A stretch of 64,000 nt of DNA, from assembly GCF_009882915.1 (NCBI RefSeq), contig NZ_WTUW01000009.1, positions 434,001-498,000 of the forward strand, read 5' to 3'. The notes under the pieces were generated by a model, which had not been told where the DNA came from, made no database searches, and was given only the letters and a program-made list of their open reading frames with translations. This DNA is from Sneathiella litorea (GTDB taxonomy: Bacteria > Pseudomonadota > Alphaproteobacteria > Sneathiellales > Sneathiellaceae). This document shows, in pieces, positions 18,283-27,254 of this stretch. Numbering within the stretch: the first letter of the stretch is position 1; each line of letters opens with the position of its first letter. The translations under genes and the position numbers were made by a program.

Positions 18283-20079
18283 CGCATTCCGACCCACGTC
18301 GAACTGCAGCTTGGCCAACTTCGCATAGAGACCGCCCTCGGCCATCAATTCTTCATGCGTTCCCTGATTAACGATCCGACCATTTTCCAGTACGATTATC
18401 CTGTCCGCATTGAGAACCGTAGCAAGCCTGTGCGCGATTACGAGCGTCGTGCGGTTCTCCATCAGATGTTCAAGGGCGACCTGCACTTGCCTCTCGCTCT
18501 CCGCATCCAGCGCCGAAGTTGCCTCATCCAGCAACAGGACTTCCGGATCCCGTAGAATAGCACGGGCAATGGCTATGCGCTGTTTCTGGCCACCTGAAAG
18601 CTTGATTCCCCGTTCCCCAAACTCCGTATTGAACCCGTCAGGCATGGTTTCGATAAACTCTGTTGCAACAGCGGCTTCCGCAGCGGCGCGCACCTCCGCA
18701 TCGCTCGCGTCGGGTCGGCCATAACGGATATTCTCCATTGCGGTATCGGCGAAAATCACCGCATCCTGCGGCACCAATCCCATCAGCGCGCGCAGGCGAA
18801 CCGGGTCAACATCCGCGATGTTGGTTCCATCAAGGGTAATCTTTCCAGATTGCGGATCATAGAAGCGAAGAAGAAGTTGAAAAACAGTCGTCTTGCCCGC
18901 GCCACTCGGCCCGACAAGGGCCACGGTCTCGCCCTTACTGATATCAAAGGAAAAATCATTAAGCGCCGCCTGGTTTGGCCGCGACGGATAATGAAAAGTG
19001 ACCTTATCGAAATGGATATTACGCTCAATCCGGGACGCAATCGGGACTGGATTTGCTGCAATCTCAACAGTTGGCTCTTCTGCGAGAAGCTCAAGTAATC
19101 GTTCTGACGCGCCGGCGGCCCGCTGCAATTCGCCCCAGACTTCACTTAACGATCCCATGGAACCCGCAACAACAACCGCATAAAACACGAAGGCGCCTAA
19201 TGTTCCGGCCGTCATGGTGCCGTCAACCACAGCCGTCGCCCCACTCCAGAGTACGAAGTCAATGGCCCCGAAAATCAGCAGAATGACAAGCGCCGTCAGC
19301 CATGCCCGCGCCGTAATGCGCTTGACGGCGATCTGAAAACTGGTCTCAACATCCTTGCCGAATTGCGCACGATCATGATCTTCATGGGTATAGGCTTGCG
19401 ATGTCTGAATGGCGCGCAACGTCTCATCCGCGCGGGAACTGACGGCGGCAATGCTGTCCTGGTTGGCGCGGCTGAGCTTGCGTACCATCCGGCCAAATAC
19501 AATAATTGGGACAAGGACAGCCGGAACCACGAGTAAAACCATGCTCGACAGCGCAGGGCTCGTGTAGACAAGAAATGCAAGGCCACCGATAAACAATAGA
19601 AAATTCCGAAGCGCGACAGAAATGGAGGACCCAATCACCGTCTGGATCAGGGTGGTATCGGTTGTCAGTCGCGACAAGACTTCCCCGGTACGGGTAATCT
19701 CGAAAAAGGCCGGGTTCAGGGTCAGGACATGGTTAAAGACGGCCTTCCGAATATCGGAAATAACCCGCTCTCCAATCCAGGAGACCAGGAAATATCGGCT
19801 AAAAGTTGCGATAGCAAGAAGGGTAACGACCCCCATCAGCCCAATAAACACACGATCAAGGCTTTCCGGTCCGGCGGTAAATCCCTTATCCAGAAGGTCG
19901 CGGATCGCCTGGCCGATCCAAAGTGTCGTCCCTGCCGCGACGGTCAGGGCGATTAACGCACCGAAAACCTGCAATCGATAGGGCCGAACGAATCGCCAGA
20001 GCTGCGAAAGGCGGGTGACCACCCGTTTGGATTTCTCGTTGTTGTCCTCGTCGCGGGCGATTCCATTTACTTCAGTCAC
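18271..20079 (-). CDS. ABC exporter, MsbA-like (fused permease and ATPase)
   Basis: A 602-residue half-transporter: six predicted membrane helices in residues 30-320, then an ATPase domain with Walker A GPSGAGKTT (about residue 390), Q-loop PQDAVIF, signature LSGGQKQR, Walker B VLLLDEATSALDAE and switch AHRLATV. All catalytic residues are intact. The family (ABCB/MsbA-like, 'BMP' type in alphaproteobacteria) exports lipids, peptides or drugs; the substrate here is unknown. It is encoded convergently with the glycosyltransferases and divergently from rpmE. Functional dimer expected in the inner membrane. Confidence 0.92.
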   Translation of the reverse strand: MTEVNGIARDEDNNEKSKRVVTRLSQLWRFVRPYRLQVFGALIALTVAAGTTLWIGQAIRDLLDKGFTAGPESLDRVFIGLMGVVTLLAIATFSRYFLVSWIGERVISDIRKAVFNHVLTLNPAFFEITRTGEVLSRLTTDTTLIQTVIGSSISVALRNFLLFIGGLAFLVYTSPALSSMVLLVVPAVLVPIIVFGRMVRKLSRANQDSIAAVSSRADETLRAIQTSQAYTHEDHDRAQFGKDVETSFQIAVKRITARAWLTALVILLIFGAIDFVLWSGATAVVDGTMTAGTLGAFVFYAVVVAGSMGSLSEVWGELQRAAGASERLLELLAEEPTVEIAANPVPIASRIERNIHFDKVTFHYPSRPNQAALNDFSFDISKGETVALVGPSGAGKTTVFQLLLRFYDPQSGKITLDGTNIADVDPVRLRALMGLVPQDAVIFADTAMENIRYGRPDASDAEVRAAAEAAVATEFIETMPDGFNTEFGERGIKLSGGQKQRIAIARAILRDPEVLLLDEATSALDAESERQVQVALEHLMENRTTLVIAHRLATVLNADRIIVLENGRIVNQGTHEELMAEGGLYAKLAKLQFDVGRNALSA

Positions 20080-20250
20080 GCAGCAAATCCTGCCATTAAT
20101 CCATTATAAATTCCAGTTCTTGGGTGTAACGGTCATAGCCAGGAATGCAAGAAAAAATGCTAAAAAACATATCTTTGCTTGCCATAGTGCCTAAGCTTTA
20201 ATATAAGGCCCGCTGAACGAACTTTAGCGTCCCCCAAAGGGTGAACCGAC

Positions 20251-20478
20251 ATGAAAAAAGAAATACATCCCGATTACCACATGATCACCGTCGAAATGAC
20301 CGATGGATCGACCTTTGAAACCCGCTCGACTTACGGCAAGGAAGGCGATGTTCTGAAGCTGGACATTGACGTAAAAACGCATCCGGCCTGGACTGGCGGT
20401 CAGCAGCATCTGCGTGATGATGGTCAGGTTGCAAAGTTCAACAAGCGGTTTGCGAACTTCGGTATCAAAGCCAGCTAA
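20251..20478 (+). CDS. rpmE: 50S ribosomal protein L31
   Basis: A 75-residue ribosomal protein that begins [19 protein letters not shown] and ends [15 protein letters not shown]. The zinc-ribbon cysteines of type A L31 are missing; this is the cysteine-free form usual in alphaproteobacteria. It stands alone with its own terminator at 20512-20537. Confidence 0.96.
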   Translation: MKKEIHPDYHMITVEMTDGSTFETRSTYGKEGDVLKLDIDVKTHPAWTGGQQHLRDDGQVAKFNKRFANFGIKAS

Positions 20479-20511
20479 CAAAAATTCGAGCCTGCTTAGG
20501 TTCCCGGATCA

Positions 20512-20537
20512 GGCGCTCAAATTGAGCGCCTTTTTTG
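20512..20537 (+). terminator. Intrinsic terminator after rpmE
   Basis: GGCGCTCAA (20512-20520) pairs with TTGAGCGCC (20522-20530), leaving a one-base apparent loop that will open to a tetraloop, followed by a run of six T. A strong rho-independent terminator 34 bases after the rpmE stop. Confidence 0.92.
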
Positions 20538-20583
20538 TTGCCCGTGTCAGGAAATGGAATCATCCGGTGAGATTCGAGCGCTG

Positions 20584-21012
20584 TTAGGCAAGCTTCCCCT
20601 GCTCATCCAGCCGGACAAGCCTTTGATAGAGGCGCTCACTCCGATCCAATAGAGACCGCAATTCTTCCGGCAACAGGTTCAAATCGCAAGACGGTTCATC
20701 CGCCAGGCACACATCCATGTGCTGGAGATGGCATTCATCCTCCTGCGATTCCTCCAGCGTGATTTCCCCTTCCTGCAAGGCCCGCTGGAACAATAGCCAG
20801 GACATGCTTTCGGTCAGTCTCGTCGTAAGCCGCAAAGTTTCTGCTGCATAACCGAAACTCGCCTCAGCTGACATAGTCCGCGCGACCGCCTGCCCCGGTC
20901 CGTCAAGGTAGGAGCGTGCCTCCTTCACCAGATCAAGCGTCTCATCATATGTCCGGGTGAAAAAGATGGTTTCCGACCTCACCTTAGTTCCCTCATCGTC
21001 GCCGAACCCCAT
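20584..21012 (-). CDS. DUF1465 family protein
   Basis: A 142-residue protein of the alphaproteobacterial DUF1465 family, function unknown. It is mainly helical; visible features include TYDETLDLVKEARSYLDG, a central TTRLTESMSWLLFQRALQEG helix pair and a terminal LPEELRSLLDRSERLYQRL helix. In related genomes it lies near rpmE and an ABC exporter, as here. No catalytic motif was identified. Confidence 0.85.
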   Translation of the reverse strand: MGFGDDEGTKVRSETIFFTRTYDETLDLVKEARSYLDGPGQAVARTMSAEASFGYAAETLRLTTRLTESMSWLLFQRALQEGEITLEESQEDECHLQHMDVCLADEPSCDLNLLPEELRSLLDRSERLYQRLVRLDEQGKLA

Positions 21013-21159
21013 CAGCCGCCCTTTTCTGCCTTCTGTTAAAAGAAATTCAATTCGATTGAGCCAGAAAACCTAGTCCCCAGAAGTTAATTTTCCATATTTT
21101 CGGCTCTTGAATCCATAAAAAAATGCCACATATACAGTTCGTCGGGTGCCAATTTAGGG

Positions 21160-21186
21160 CTTGATAACAAGGGTTTGCCCCAATAT
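21160..21186 (+). promoter_or_regulatory. Heat-shock (sigma-32/RpoH-type) promoter for hsp20
   Basis: CTTGATA (21160-21166), an 11-base spacer and CCCCAATAT (21178-21186) match the RpoH consensus CTTGAAA-N11-14-CCCCATNT closely. The start codon is about 43 bases downstream of the -10 element, with AGGAGG at 21215-21220. The CCCCAATATGGGG palindrome overlaps the -10 box. Confidence 0.72.
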
Positions 21187-21228
21187 GGGGAAATCCGCAT
21201 CTATATTGCTTCATAGGAGGATATAACA

Positions 21229-21687
21229 ATGCGTACTTATGATTTTTCACCCCTGATGCGTTCAACCGTAGGTTTCGACCGGATAGAACAGCTTTTTCGC
21301 GGCCTCGAACGCGCATCTGCCGACAATAACTTTCCGCCCTATAACATCGTGAAAACGGATGCAGACCATTTCCGCATTACGATGGCGGTGGCTGGTTTCA
21401 CGGAAGATCAACTAGACGTGGTCACCAACCAGAATACCTTGAAAATCAGTGGCAAATCAGCGGATGAGCCAGAAAATGTTGACTACCTGCATCGCGGCCT
21501 TGCAGCCCGTTCCTTTGTCCAGAATTTCGAGCTTGCCGAAACGATCAAGGTCGTTGGCGCGACGATGGAAAATGGCCTGCTGCATATAGATCTCGTTCGG
21601 GAAATCCCTGAGGAACTCAAACCTCGCGCTATCGAGATCAACAAGGGCAAGAACAAGGATAAGCTTATCGAAAATAAAGCTGCCTGA
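21229..21687 (+). CDS. Small heat shock protein, Hsp20 family
   Basis: A 152-residue alpha-crystallin-domain chaperone (IbpA-like). The N-terminus MRTYDFSPLMRSTVGFDRI and the crystallin core (YNIVKTDADHFRITMAVAGF; then GLAARSFVQNFELAETIKV) are typical, with the IxI-like tail AIEIN. Such proteins hold unfolding proteins for refolding by DnaK/ClpB. A RpoH-type promoter and a strong AGGAGG site precede it, and a terminator follows at 21708. Confidence 0.95.
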   Translation: MRTYDFSPLMRSTVGFDRIEQLFRGLERASADNNFPPYNIVKTDADHFRITMAVAGFTEDQLDVVTNQNTLKISGKSADEPENVDYLHRGLAARSFVQNFELAETIKVVGATMENGLLHIDLVREIPEELKPRAIEINKGKNKDKLIENKAA

Positions 21688-21707
21688 TCACCAATATTGA
21701 GAACTAG

Positions 21708-21739
21708 AATAGCCCGCCACATCGGCGGGCTATTTGTTC
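21708..21739 (+). terminator. Intrinsic terminator after hsp20
   Basis: AATAGCCCGCC (21708-21718) pairs perfectly with GGCGGGCTATT (21724-21734) around a five-base loop and is followed by a T-rich stretch (TGTTCTTTG). It lies 20 bases after the hsp20 stop. Confidence 0.9.
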
Positions 21740-21832
21740 TTTGTCACAGTTTGATAATTCATCCATAGCGCCTGCCATACAGGGTGGGTATAGTATGAGG
21801 AAAAGTTCTCTTTTACTGTAGGTATCCAATTC

Positions 21833-22819
21833 ATGTCCTCGCTTATTTCCACAAAAATAGATTTTGACAAAGACGGAATCCAACACGGATATCTGCAACT
21901 TCTTCATTCCGTTCACCGATCTGCCTATGGTTATATCCCGATCCCGATTGCCAGCCTGAAGAATGGTGACGGGCCAACAGTATTGCTGATGGCGGGAAAC
22001 CATGGCGATGAGTATGAGGGGCAAGTGATCCTCTCCAACCTTATAAGGACCCTGCCCCTCGACCAGATACGTGGTCAGTTGATTATCCTGCCGATGGCAA
22101 ATTTCCCGGCTGCCGAAGCGGGCCTGCGCACCTCCCCGCTCGACCAAGGGAACCTTAACCGCTCCTTTCCCGGCAGCGATACCGGGACGCCGACCCAACA
22201 GATCGCCCATTATATCGAGCATACCCTGCTCGAGCGCGCGGATTACCTGTTTGACCTCCATTCCGGCGGCAGTTCCCTATTTTACACACCGACTCTGCTG
22301 TTTTCCGTGTCGGAGGACGATCCTCACTTATCACTGAAGCGGGAAATTGCGGACGCCTTCAGCCTGCCACTTACCCTGTATTTTCAGCGAAGCGATGCCG
22401 GCAGTTTTTCCTCTGCGGCAGCGTTTCGCAAAGGCGTTTGCAGCATTCTGACGGAACTGGCGGGCGGCGGAACAGTTTCCAAGGGCCTTCCGAAACTTGC
22501 CGGAGACGGTCTTTTGCGCTCCCTCCATCGAATTGGCGTCATAACCACGGCGCCGGAATCCCCTCCCAAGAAGGGCCGTATCTTCAACGAGGAAGGCAGT
22601 ATTTTTGCAACAGAGCCCGGCGTCTATGAACCGCTGGCCGATCCCGGCGAGGACGTCAGGAAAGGACAGCCGGCGGCGCTCATCCATCGCACAGAGACAC
22701 CGGGTCGGGAACCAGTTGAGTTGTTTTTCGAGGCGGACGGAGTCATCCTCGCCAAGCGGCAGCCCGCGCGGGTCGTGCGTGGGGATTGCCTTTTCCATAT
22801 CGGGCAAGGCGAAGAGTAA
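21833..22819 (+). CDS. Succinylglutamate desuccinylase/aspartoacylase family, DoeB-like deacylase
   Basis: A 328-residue zinc-dependent deacylase of the M14-like AstE/AspA family. The zinc ligands lie in AGNHGDEYEGQ near residue 55 and in DLHSGGSSL near 142; SPLDQGNLNRSFPG is the substrate arginine loop. The pattern resembles DoeB, which removes the acetyl group from N-acetyl-diaminobutyrate during ectoine breakdown. No doeA, doeC or doeD genes are nearby, so the actual acyl amino acid is uncertain. A CadD-like transporter gene follows after 41 bases. Confidence 0.83.
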   Translation: MSSLISTKIDFDKDGIQHGYLQLLHSVHRSAYGYIPIPIASLKNGDGPTVLLMAGNHGDEYEGQVILSNLIRTLPLDQIRGQLIILPMANFPAAEAGLRTSPLDQGNLNRSFPGSDTGTPTQQIAHYIEHTLLERADYLFDLHSGGSSLFYTPTLLFSVSEDDPHLSLKREIADAFSLPLTLYFQRSDAGSFSSAAAFRKGVCSILTELAGGGTVSKGLPKLAGDGLLRSLHRIGVITTAPESPPKKGRIFNEEGSIFATEPGVYEPLADPGEDVRKGQPAALIHRTETPGREPVELFFEADGVILAKRQPARVVRGDCLFHIGQGEE

Positions 22820-22860
22820 AGCTGAGCAACCGGAATTAGGGCTAATTCGGAAAGCTGACA

Positions 22861-23460
22861 ATGGATGACATTCTCCTTGCCATAACTGTTAGCTTTATGG
22901 CCTTTCTCTCGACCAGTCTCGACAATCTCTTCCTGCTTGTCACCCTGTCACTGCATTCGAAATATGGTGCCGCCAAGGTAAGGCTGGGATATCTGCTGGC
23001 TATTGTCGTGATGATAGGAGTTTGCCTGATATTCGCGCAAGGCGTTCAGCAGCTCCCCTCCCAGTATATTCCCTATATCGGTCTTGTTCCACTGGGTCTC
23101 GGGTTGCATGAGCTTTGGCAACTGATAAAGCGCGGTATCTCCAAGGCGGAAAAAAAACCTGATATCGCCTCCAATTATAGCGGCAGTTTTCTTACCGTCG
23201 CGCTCATTATGTTCACTCATAGTTGGGACTCAATCGCGGTGCTGGCCCCGCTTCTCTCTGATACCCGTCCCGGTTTGCTTGGGTGGATGGTGACAAGTGT
23301 CCTTCTGGCGGCAACGGTCCTTACCCTAGGTGCACAGAAAGCGACAGGCCACCCCCGGTTCCGCGGACTGCTGGAACTCTACGCTCCAAAAGTCCTGCCT
23401 TTCCTGCTGATCGGCGTTGGCCTCTATATCCTGACCAACACCCCAACCGATATTACGTAA
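22861..23460 (+). CDS. CadD-like transporter (LysE superfamily)
   Basis: A 199-residue membrane protein with about five to six helices. The start MDDILLAITVSFMAFLSTSLDNLFLLV carries the STSLDN motif of cadmium-resistance CadD proteins, which are LysE-superfamily exporters; the fold continues with IGLVPLGLGLHELW and the SWDSIAVLAPLLS stretch. Metal specificity cannot be inferred. No metalloregulator (CadC, MerR) gene is beside it, so a role other than cadmium export is possible. Probably co-transcribed with the deacylase gene. Confidence 0.72.
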   Translation: MDDILLAITVSFMAFLSTSLDNLFLLVTLSLHSKYGAAKVRLGYLLAIVVMIGVCLIFAQGVQQLPSQYIPYIGLVPLGLGLHELWQLIKRGISKAEKKPDIASNYSGSFLTVALIMFTHSWDSIAVLAPLLSDTRPGLLGWMVTSVLLAATVLTLGAQKATGHPRFRGLLELYAPKVLPFLLIGVGLYILTNTPTDIT

Positions 23461-23542
23461 ATATCGACGCTTAAGACTTTATCACTTTACGGGAATTCGC
23501 TACTTTGACGGACTAACCTTCAGTTGTTTCGGGATAAGTCTA

Positions 23543-24865
23543 TTGAAACTATGCTTCCGCGTTCTAACTCTCGTCTTTGTTGTCTTCCTCGCCAGCGGCT
23601 GCCAGGAACGGATACAGCCGGTCTACAACCCTGAAAATGTCCCAATTCCACAAGGCCTTGCCTTTACGTCACTTGAAGAGGTTGGCAAGGCAATCAAACA
23701 GGCCGGTGCCAGCAAGAATTGGAAAATGACCGACACCAGCCCCGGCAAGATCGAAGGCGTGCTTAGAATTCGAAATCATCAGGCCGATGTTCGAATTGAT
23801 TATTCATTGATCAGCTACTCCATCACCTATGCTTCAAGTGTCAATTTACTGGCTAACGGATACGGGATCCATCGCAACTACAATCAATGGATCCGTGATC
23901 TTGAAGCGGCAATCAATGTGAAGCTATTAACTCTTGCAAACACCACAAAGAACGAAAAATTGTCGTCTGACGATAAAACAATGTTGGAAGCTTGGAAACG
24001 CGTGCAAAACAGCAATGACCCTCTGCCAATACAGGAGTTTATGGACACCTACAGCGACGGCCCCTTTATAGGGCCTGCACAGGATCGACTTGACCTTTTG
24101 GCGCAGCGACGCGTAAGCGGGGTAAAGACTTTTGATCCGACAGGTAACTGGCAGGTTATAGTTCGATATCAAAGAGGGCCTGATAATATTAGTGCCTGCC
24201 CGAAAAGCGCCCGGTGGAGTTTCATCCTCGATTTCAGACGAGGAAAATTCTCAAATACTTATTGGGATGGCAACCTTCCGCTCTATCTAACCGGTGAAAA
24301 TTATGATGATCTTGTCGATTTAAAACTGAACGGTCCACTTAATTCAGGTGAATTTGAATGGAAGGATAGATTTAAAATAAACAGCGACGAGGAATGGTTT
24401 GAAGCAAGTGCAAATGGAGCTTGCCCGGGAATAATGAAACTCCATATGAAGAAAGCTGATACAGTCGGCGACATATCAGGTGCCTCCGGCCAAGTTAGTG
24501 AAAACTACAATGGATTTGATCCAACAGGTACCTGGCAGGTTTTTGCCAATTATAAATCATCCAGCGGGGCGTCGGCGTCCTGCATTCAAAATGTCAATTG
24601 GAGTTTTCCTCTGGATTTCCATCGGGGAATTATCTCAAAAGCGGTCTATAGCGGACGAACCGCTCTCCATCTGAATGGTGAAAACAATCCCGGACATGTA
24701 GATTTACAAATAAACGTGCCGGCTGGCGGGACTCTGTGGCGATGGACCGAGCGTTTCGTTCTCGACGGCCCGGACAAGTTTTTCCGGGCGGAGTCACCCA
24801 GCGGCGGCGGGCACTATGGCCAGTGCCACGGTGTTATCAGTATGCGGATGCAGAAAACAAATTGA
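23543..24865 (+). CDS. Lipoprotein with two internal FDPTG repeats, unknown function
   Basis: A 440-residue protein with a lipobox signal peptide (VFLASGC, lipidated cysteine at residue 20). Residues 25-110 are a small alpha/beta domain (GLAFTSLEEVGKAIKQAG; RIDYSLISYSITYASS) found in many short lipoproteins. Residues 197-305 and 325-438 are two copies of one unit, each beginning FDPTG(N/T)WQV, with WSF(I/P)LDF(R/H)RG, a GEN element, and a pair of cysteines that could form a disulfide. Translation must start at TTG 23543, since no ATG precedes the signal peptide. Nothing else in the window resembles it. Confidence 0.75.
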   Translation: MKLCFRVLTLVFVVFLASGCQERIQPVYNPENVPIPQGLAFTSLEEVGKAIKQAGASKNWKMTDTSPGKIEGVLRIRNHQADVRIDYSLISYSITYASSVNLLANGYGIHRNYNQWIRDLEAAINVKLLTLANTTKNEKLSSDDKTMLEAWKRVQNSNDPLPIQEFMDTYSDGPFIGPAQDRLDLLAQRRVSGVKTFDPTGNWQVIVRYQRGPDNISACPKSARWSFILDFRRGKFSNTYWDGNLPLYLTGENYDDLVDLKLNGPLNSGEFEWKDRFKINSDEEWFEASANGACPGIMKLHMKKADTVGDISGASGQVSENYNGFDPTGTWQVFANYKSSSGASASCIQNVNWSFPLDFHRGIISKAVYSGRTALHLNGENNPGHVDLQINVPAGGTLWRWTERFVLDGPDKFFRAESPSGGGHYGQCHGVISMRMQKTN

Positions 24866-24894
24866 CAGAAGAATGATAAGGCTGCGCAAACGCG

Positions 24895-25329
24895 CTATTT
24901 CTTTACAGTCTCGAACGTTTCGAACAATTCAAGGAATTCGTTATCGACGGGTTCGGGTTTATGGGTGGTCTGGTCGGTGTTGACCCAGACGATCTCCCCT
25001 GTGCAATAACGGGTTTCCTCGCCTTTTGCAAAAATGGCCAGAGCGAAAGTGATGGAGGATCGGCCTATTTTCTCAATCCGGACACCGACCTCAATCTCAG
25101 CGTCGAACAGGATCGGCTTTTCATACAGGACCAGCGATTTCACGAGGTGGAAATCCTTCCCGGTCCGTTTCACATAGCCCTGATGATCATAACCCAGATG
25201 GCGGAAAAATTCCGTAATTGCCGTATCAAAATAGGTCAGGTAATGAGCATTGAAAACAACGCTCTGCGCGTCTATCTCGGAGTAGCGCACACGAAAAGGG
25301 TGAAAGAAGCGATAGTCCTGCCGGGCCAT
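24895..25329 (-). CDS. Acyl-CoA thioesterase, 4HBT/YbgC family
   Basis: A 144-residue single hot-dog-fold enzyme. HPFRVRYSEIDAQSVVFNAHYLTYFD carries the family aspartate and the conserved asparagine-histidine stretch; GRSSITFALAIF follows. Such proteins hydrolyse acyl-CoA esters (4-hydroxybenzoyl-CoA, short or branched acyl-CoA). Twenty-one bases from the rfbD stop on the same strand, but its function is unrelated to sugar synthesis. The substrate is unknown. Confidence 0.88.
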   Translation of the reverse strand: MARQDYRFFHPFRVRYSEIDAQSVVFNAHYLTYFDTAITEFFRHLGYDHQGYVKRTGKDFHLVKSLVLYEKPILFDAEIEVGVRIEKIGRSSITFALAIFAKGEETRYCTGEIVWVNTDQTTHKPEPVDNEFLELFETFETVKK

Positions 25330-25350
25330 GGGGGGTGTCCTTGTTCTGAA

Positions 25351-26202
25351 TTATTTTCCCAATAACGCCGATAATGCCTTTTGCCAGTCCGGCTGGTCAA
25401 TGCCGAAAATCTGCTTGATCTTCGTGCAATCGAGGACAGAGTTTTTGGGTCGTTCCGCGGGAACCGGATAGCCCTCCGTCGGAATGGGGTTCAATGTCGG
25501 GACCTTCTCACTATGGGCAAATATCGCCTTTGCGAAGCCGTGCCAGGTCAAGGCGGGTGCGCCGCAATAATGGAAAATGCCCCAGTCCTCAAATCCAGGC
25601 TGCGTGACAGTTTTGGCTATACGGAGCAGGCTATCTGCAATGTCATCCGCCGCCGTCGGTCCGCCGGTCTGATCATCAACAATGTTGAGTTCGTCATGGC
25701 TTTCCGCCAAACGGAGCATGGTGTTCACAAAACTCTGTGCGCCGCCAAACACCCACGCTGTCCGCAGAATTATGTATTTTTGTGATACCGCGGCGGTGCG
25801 GGCTTCCCCCTCCGCCTTGCTTTTCCCATAGACACTGAGCGGCGCGATAGCATCTTCCTCCAGATAGGCGCCGTCCTTCCTGCCATCGAATACGAAATCC
25901 GTAGAGATATGCAGGAACGGGATATCCTTTTTCGCACAGGCAAGGGCCAGATTTTCCGTACCCTGGGCGTTGATGGCGAAGGCCGCCTCAACCTCCTCTT
26001 CTGCCTTGTCTACAGCCGTATAGGCGGCAGCGTTGATCACTATATCCGGAGAGATTTCACCAACTCGTGCCTGAACGGCGGACAGGTCCGTAATGTCGAG
26101 GGCCTCACGGTCGAGCGCAATGACGTCGACCTTATGAGTCGGCGCAAGTTTCTGCAGCGCCTGCCCTACCTGGCCGCCAGCCCCGGTGACCAGTACCTTC
26201 AT
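25351..26202 (-). CDS. rfbD: dTDP-4-dehydrorhamnose reductase
   Basis: A 283-residue short-chain reductase that makes dTDP-L-rhamnose in the last step of the pathway. MKVLVTGAGGQVGQALQKL is the dinucleotide site, and YGKSKAEGE supplies the tyrosine and lysine; LRTAWVFG and TGGPTAADDIA are conserved substrate blocks. Its ATG at 26202 overlaps the rfbB stop by four bases, showing coupling. The gene order C-B-D without A is described under findings. Confidence 0.95.
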   Translation of the reverse strand: MKVLVTGAGGQVGQALQKLAPTHKVDVIALDREALDITDLSAVQARVGEISPDIVINAAAYTAVDKAEEEVEAAFAINAQGTENLALACAKKDIPFLHISTDFVFDGRKDGAYLEEDAIAPLSVYGKSKAEGEARTAAVSQKYIILRTAWVFGGAQSFVNTMLRLAESHDELNIVDDQTGGPTAADDIADSLLRIAKTVTQPGFEDWGIFHYCGAPALTWHGFAKAIFAHSEKVPTLNPIPTEGYPVPAERPKNSVLDCTKIKQIFGIDQPDWQKALSALLGK

Positions 26203-27254
26203 TGGCCTGTTGTTCCGAGGCCAAGGCGTTCCTGTGTATAATCTGCGGCAACAGCCTTCACCCAATCGAGATTTTCGAGATACCAGTCCACGGTTTTTTC
26301 AAGGCCGGTTTCCAGATCCAATGACTGGGACCAGCCAAGCTCCGCCTCTATCTTCGAACAGTCCACCGCATAGCGTGCGTCATGCCCCGGCCGATCTGTG
26401 ACATAGCGGATCAATTCCTCATGTGGCGCTTTTTCCGGGAATTTCTTGTCCATGATCCTGCAGATGCTGAGGACCATATCGATATTTGTCCGTTCGGCCC
26501 GGCCGCCAATCATGTAGGTCTCTCCGATTTCACCGGAGGCCACCACCTGCTGCAGGGCGGCGGCATGATCCTCCACATAGAGCCAGTCACGGATGTTCTC
26601 CCCCTTGCCGTAAACCGGCAGTTCCTTGCTTTTCAGGCAGTTCAGGATAATCACCGGCAGGAGTTTTTCGGGGAACTGATACGGTCCGTAGTTGTTGGAG
26701 CAATTGGTTACCAGAACTGGCAGGCCATAGGTGCGGTGCCAGGCCCGCGCCAGATGATCGGACCCGGCCTTGCTCGCTGAATAAGGTGAGTTGGGATCAT
26801 AGGAACTGGTTTCCGAAAACAAGCCTTCCGGGCCGAGTTCGCCATAGACTTCATCCGTCGAAACATGCAGGAAACGAAAACTGTCCTTTGCTGCTCCTTC
26901 CAGGGCGCGCCAATAGTGGTAGGCAGCGTCCAGCATGGTGAAGGTACCGACGAGGTTTGTCTGGACGAAATCCGCCGGACCATCGATCGACCGGTCGACA
27001 TGGGATTCCGCCGCCAGATGATAGACTGCGCTGGGCTTGTATTTGGTGAACAGTGCACCGATTCCATCACGGTCGCAGATGTCAGTTTGCGAAAAGTGAT
27101 AGTGCGGGCTGTTGCTGACGGGTTTCAGGCTTTCAAGCGATCCGGCATAGGTCAGCTTATCGATAATCAGAACATCTTCTTTGCCTTGATCAATCAGGTC
27201 GCGGGCAAGGGCGGATCCGATAAAGCCCGCTCCTCCTGTGACAAAAACAGTCAT
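26199..27254 (-). CDS. rfbB: dTDP-glucose 4,6-dehydratase
   Basis: A 351-residue extended short-chain dehydrogenase converting dTDP-glucose to dTDP-4-keto-6-deoxyglucose using bound NAD. Cofactor motif TGGAGFIGSALAR, catalytic VSTDEVYGELG and YSASKAGSDHL, and the NNYGPYQFPEKLLPV block are all present. It overlaps rfbC upstream and rfbD downstream by four bases each. Confidence 0.97.
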   Translation of the reverse strand: MTVFVTGGAGFIGSALARDLIDQGKEDVLIIDKLTYAGSLESLKPVSNSPHYHFSQTDICDRDGIGALFTKYKPSAVYHLAAESHVDRSIDGPADFVQTNLVGTFTMLDAAYHYWRALEGAAKDSFRFLHVSTDEVYGELGPEGLFSETSSYDPNSPYSASKAGSDHLARAWHRTYGLPVLVTNCSNNYGPYQFPEKLLPVIILNCLKSKELPVYGKGENIRDWLYVEDHAAALQQVVASGEIGETYMIGGRAERTNIDMVLSICRIMDKKFPEKAPHEELIRYVTDRPGHDARYAVDCSKIEAELGWSQSLDLETGLEKTVDWYLENLDWVKAVAADYTQERLGLGTTGQ

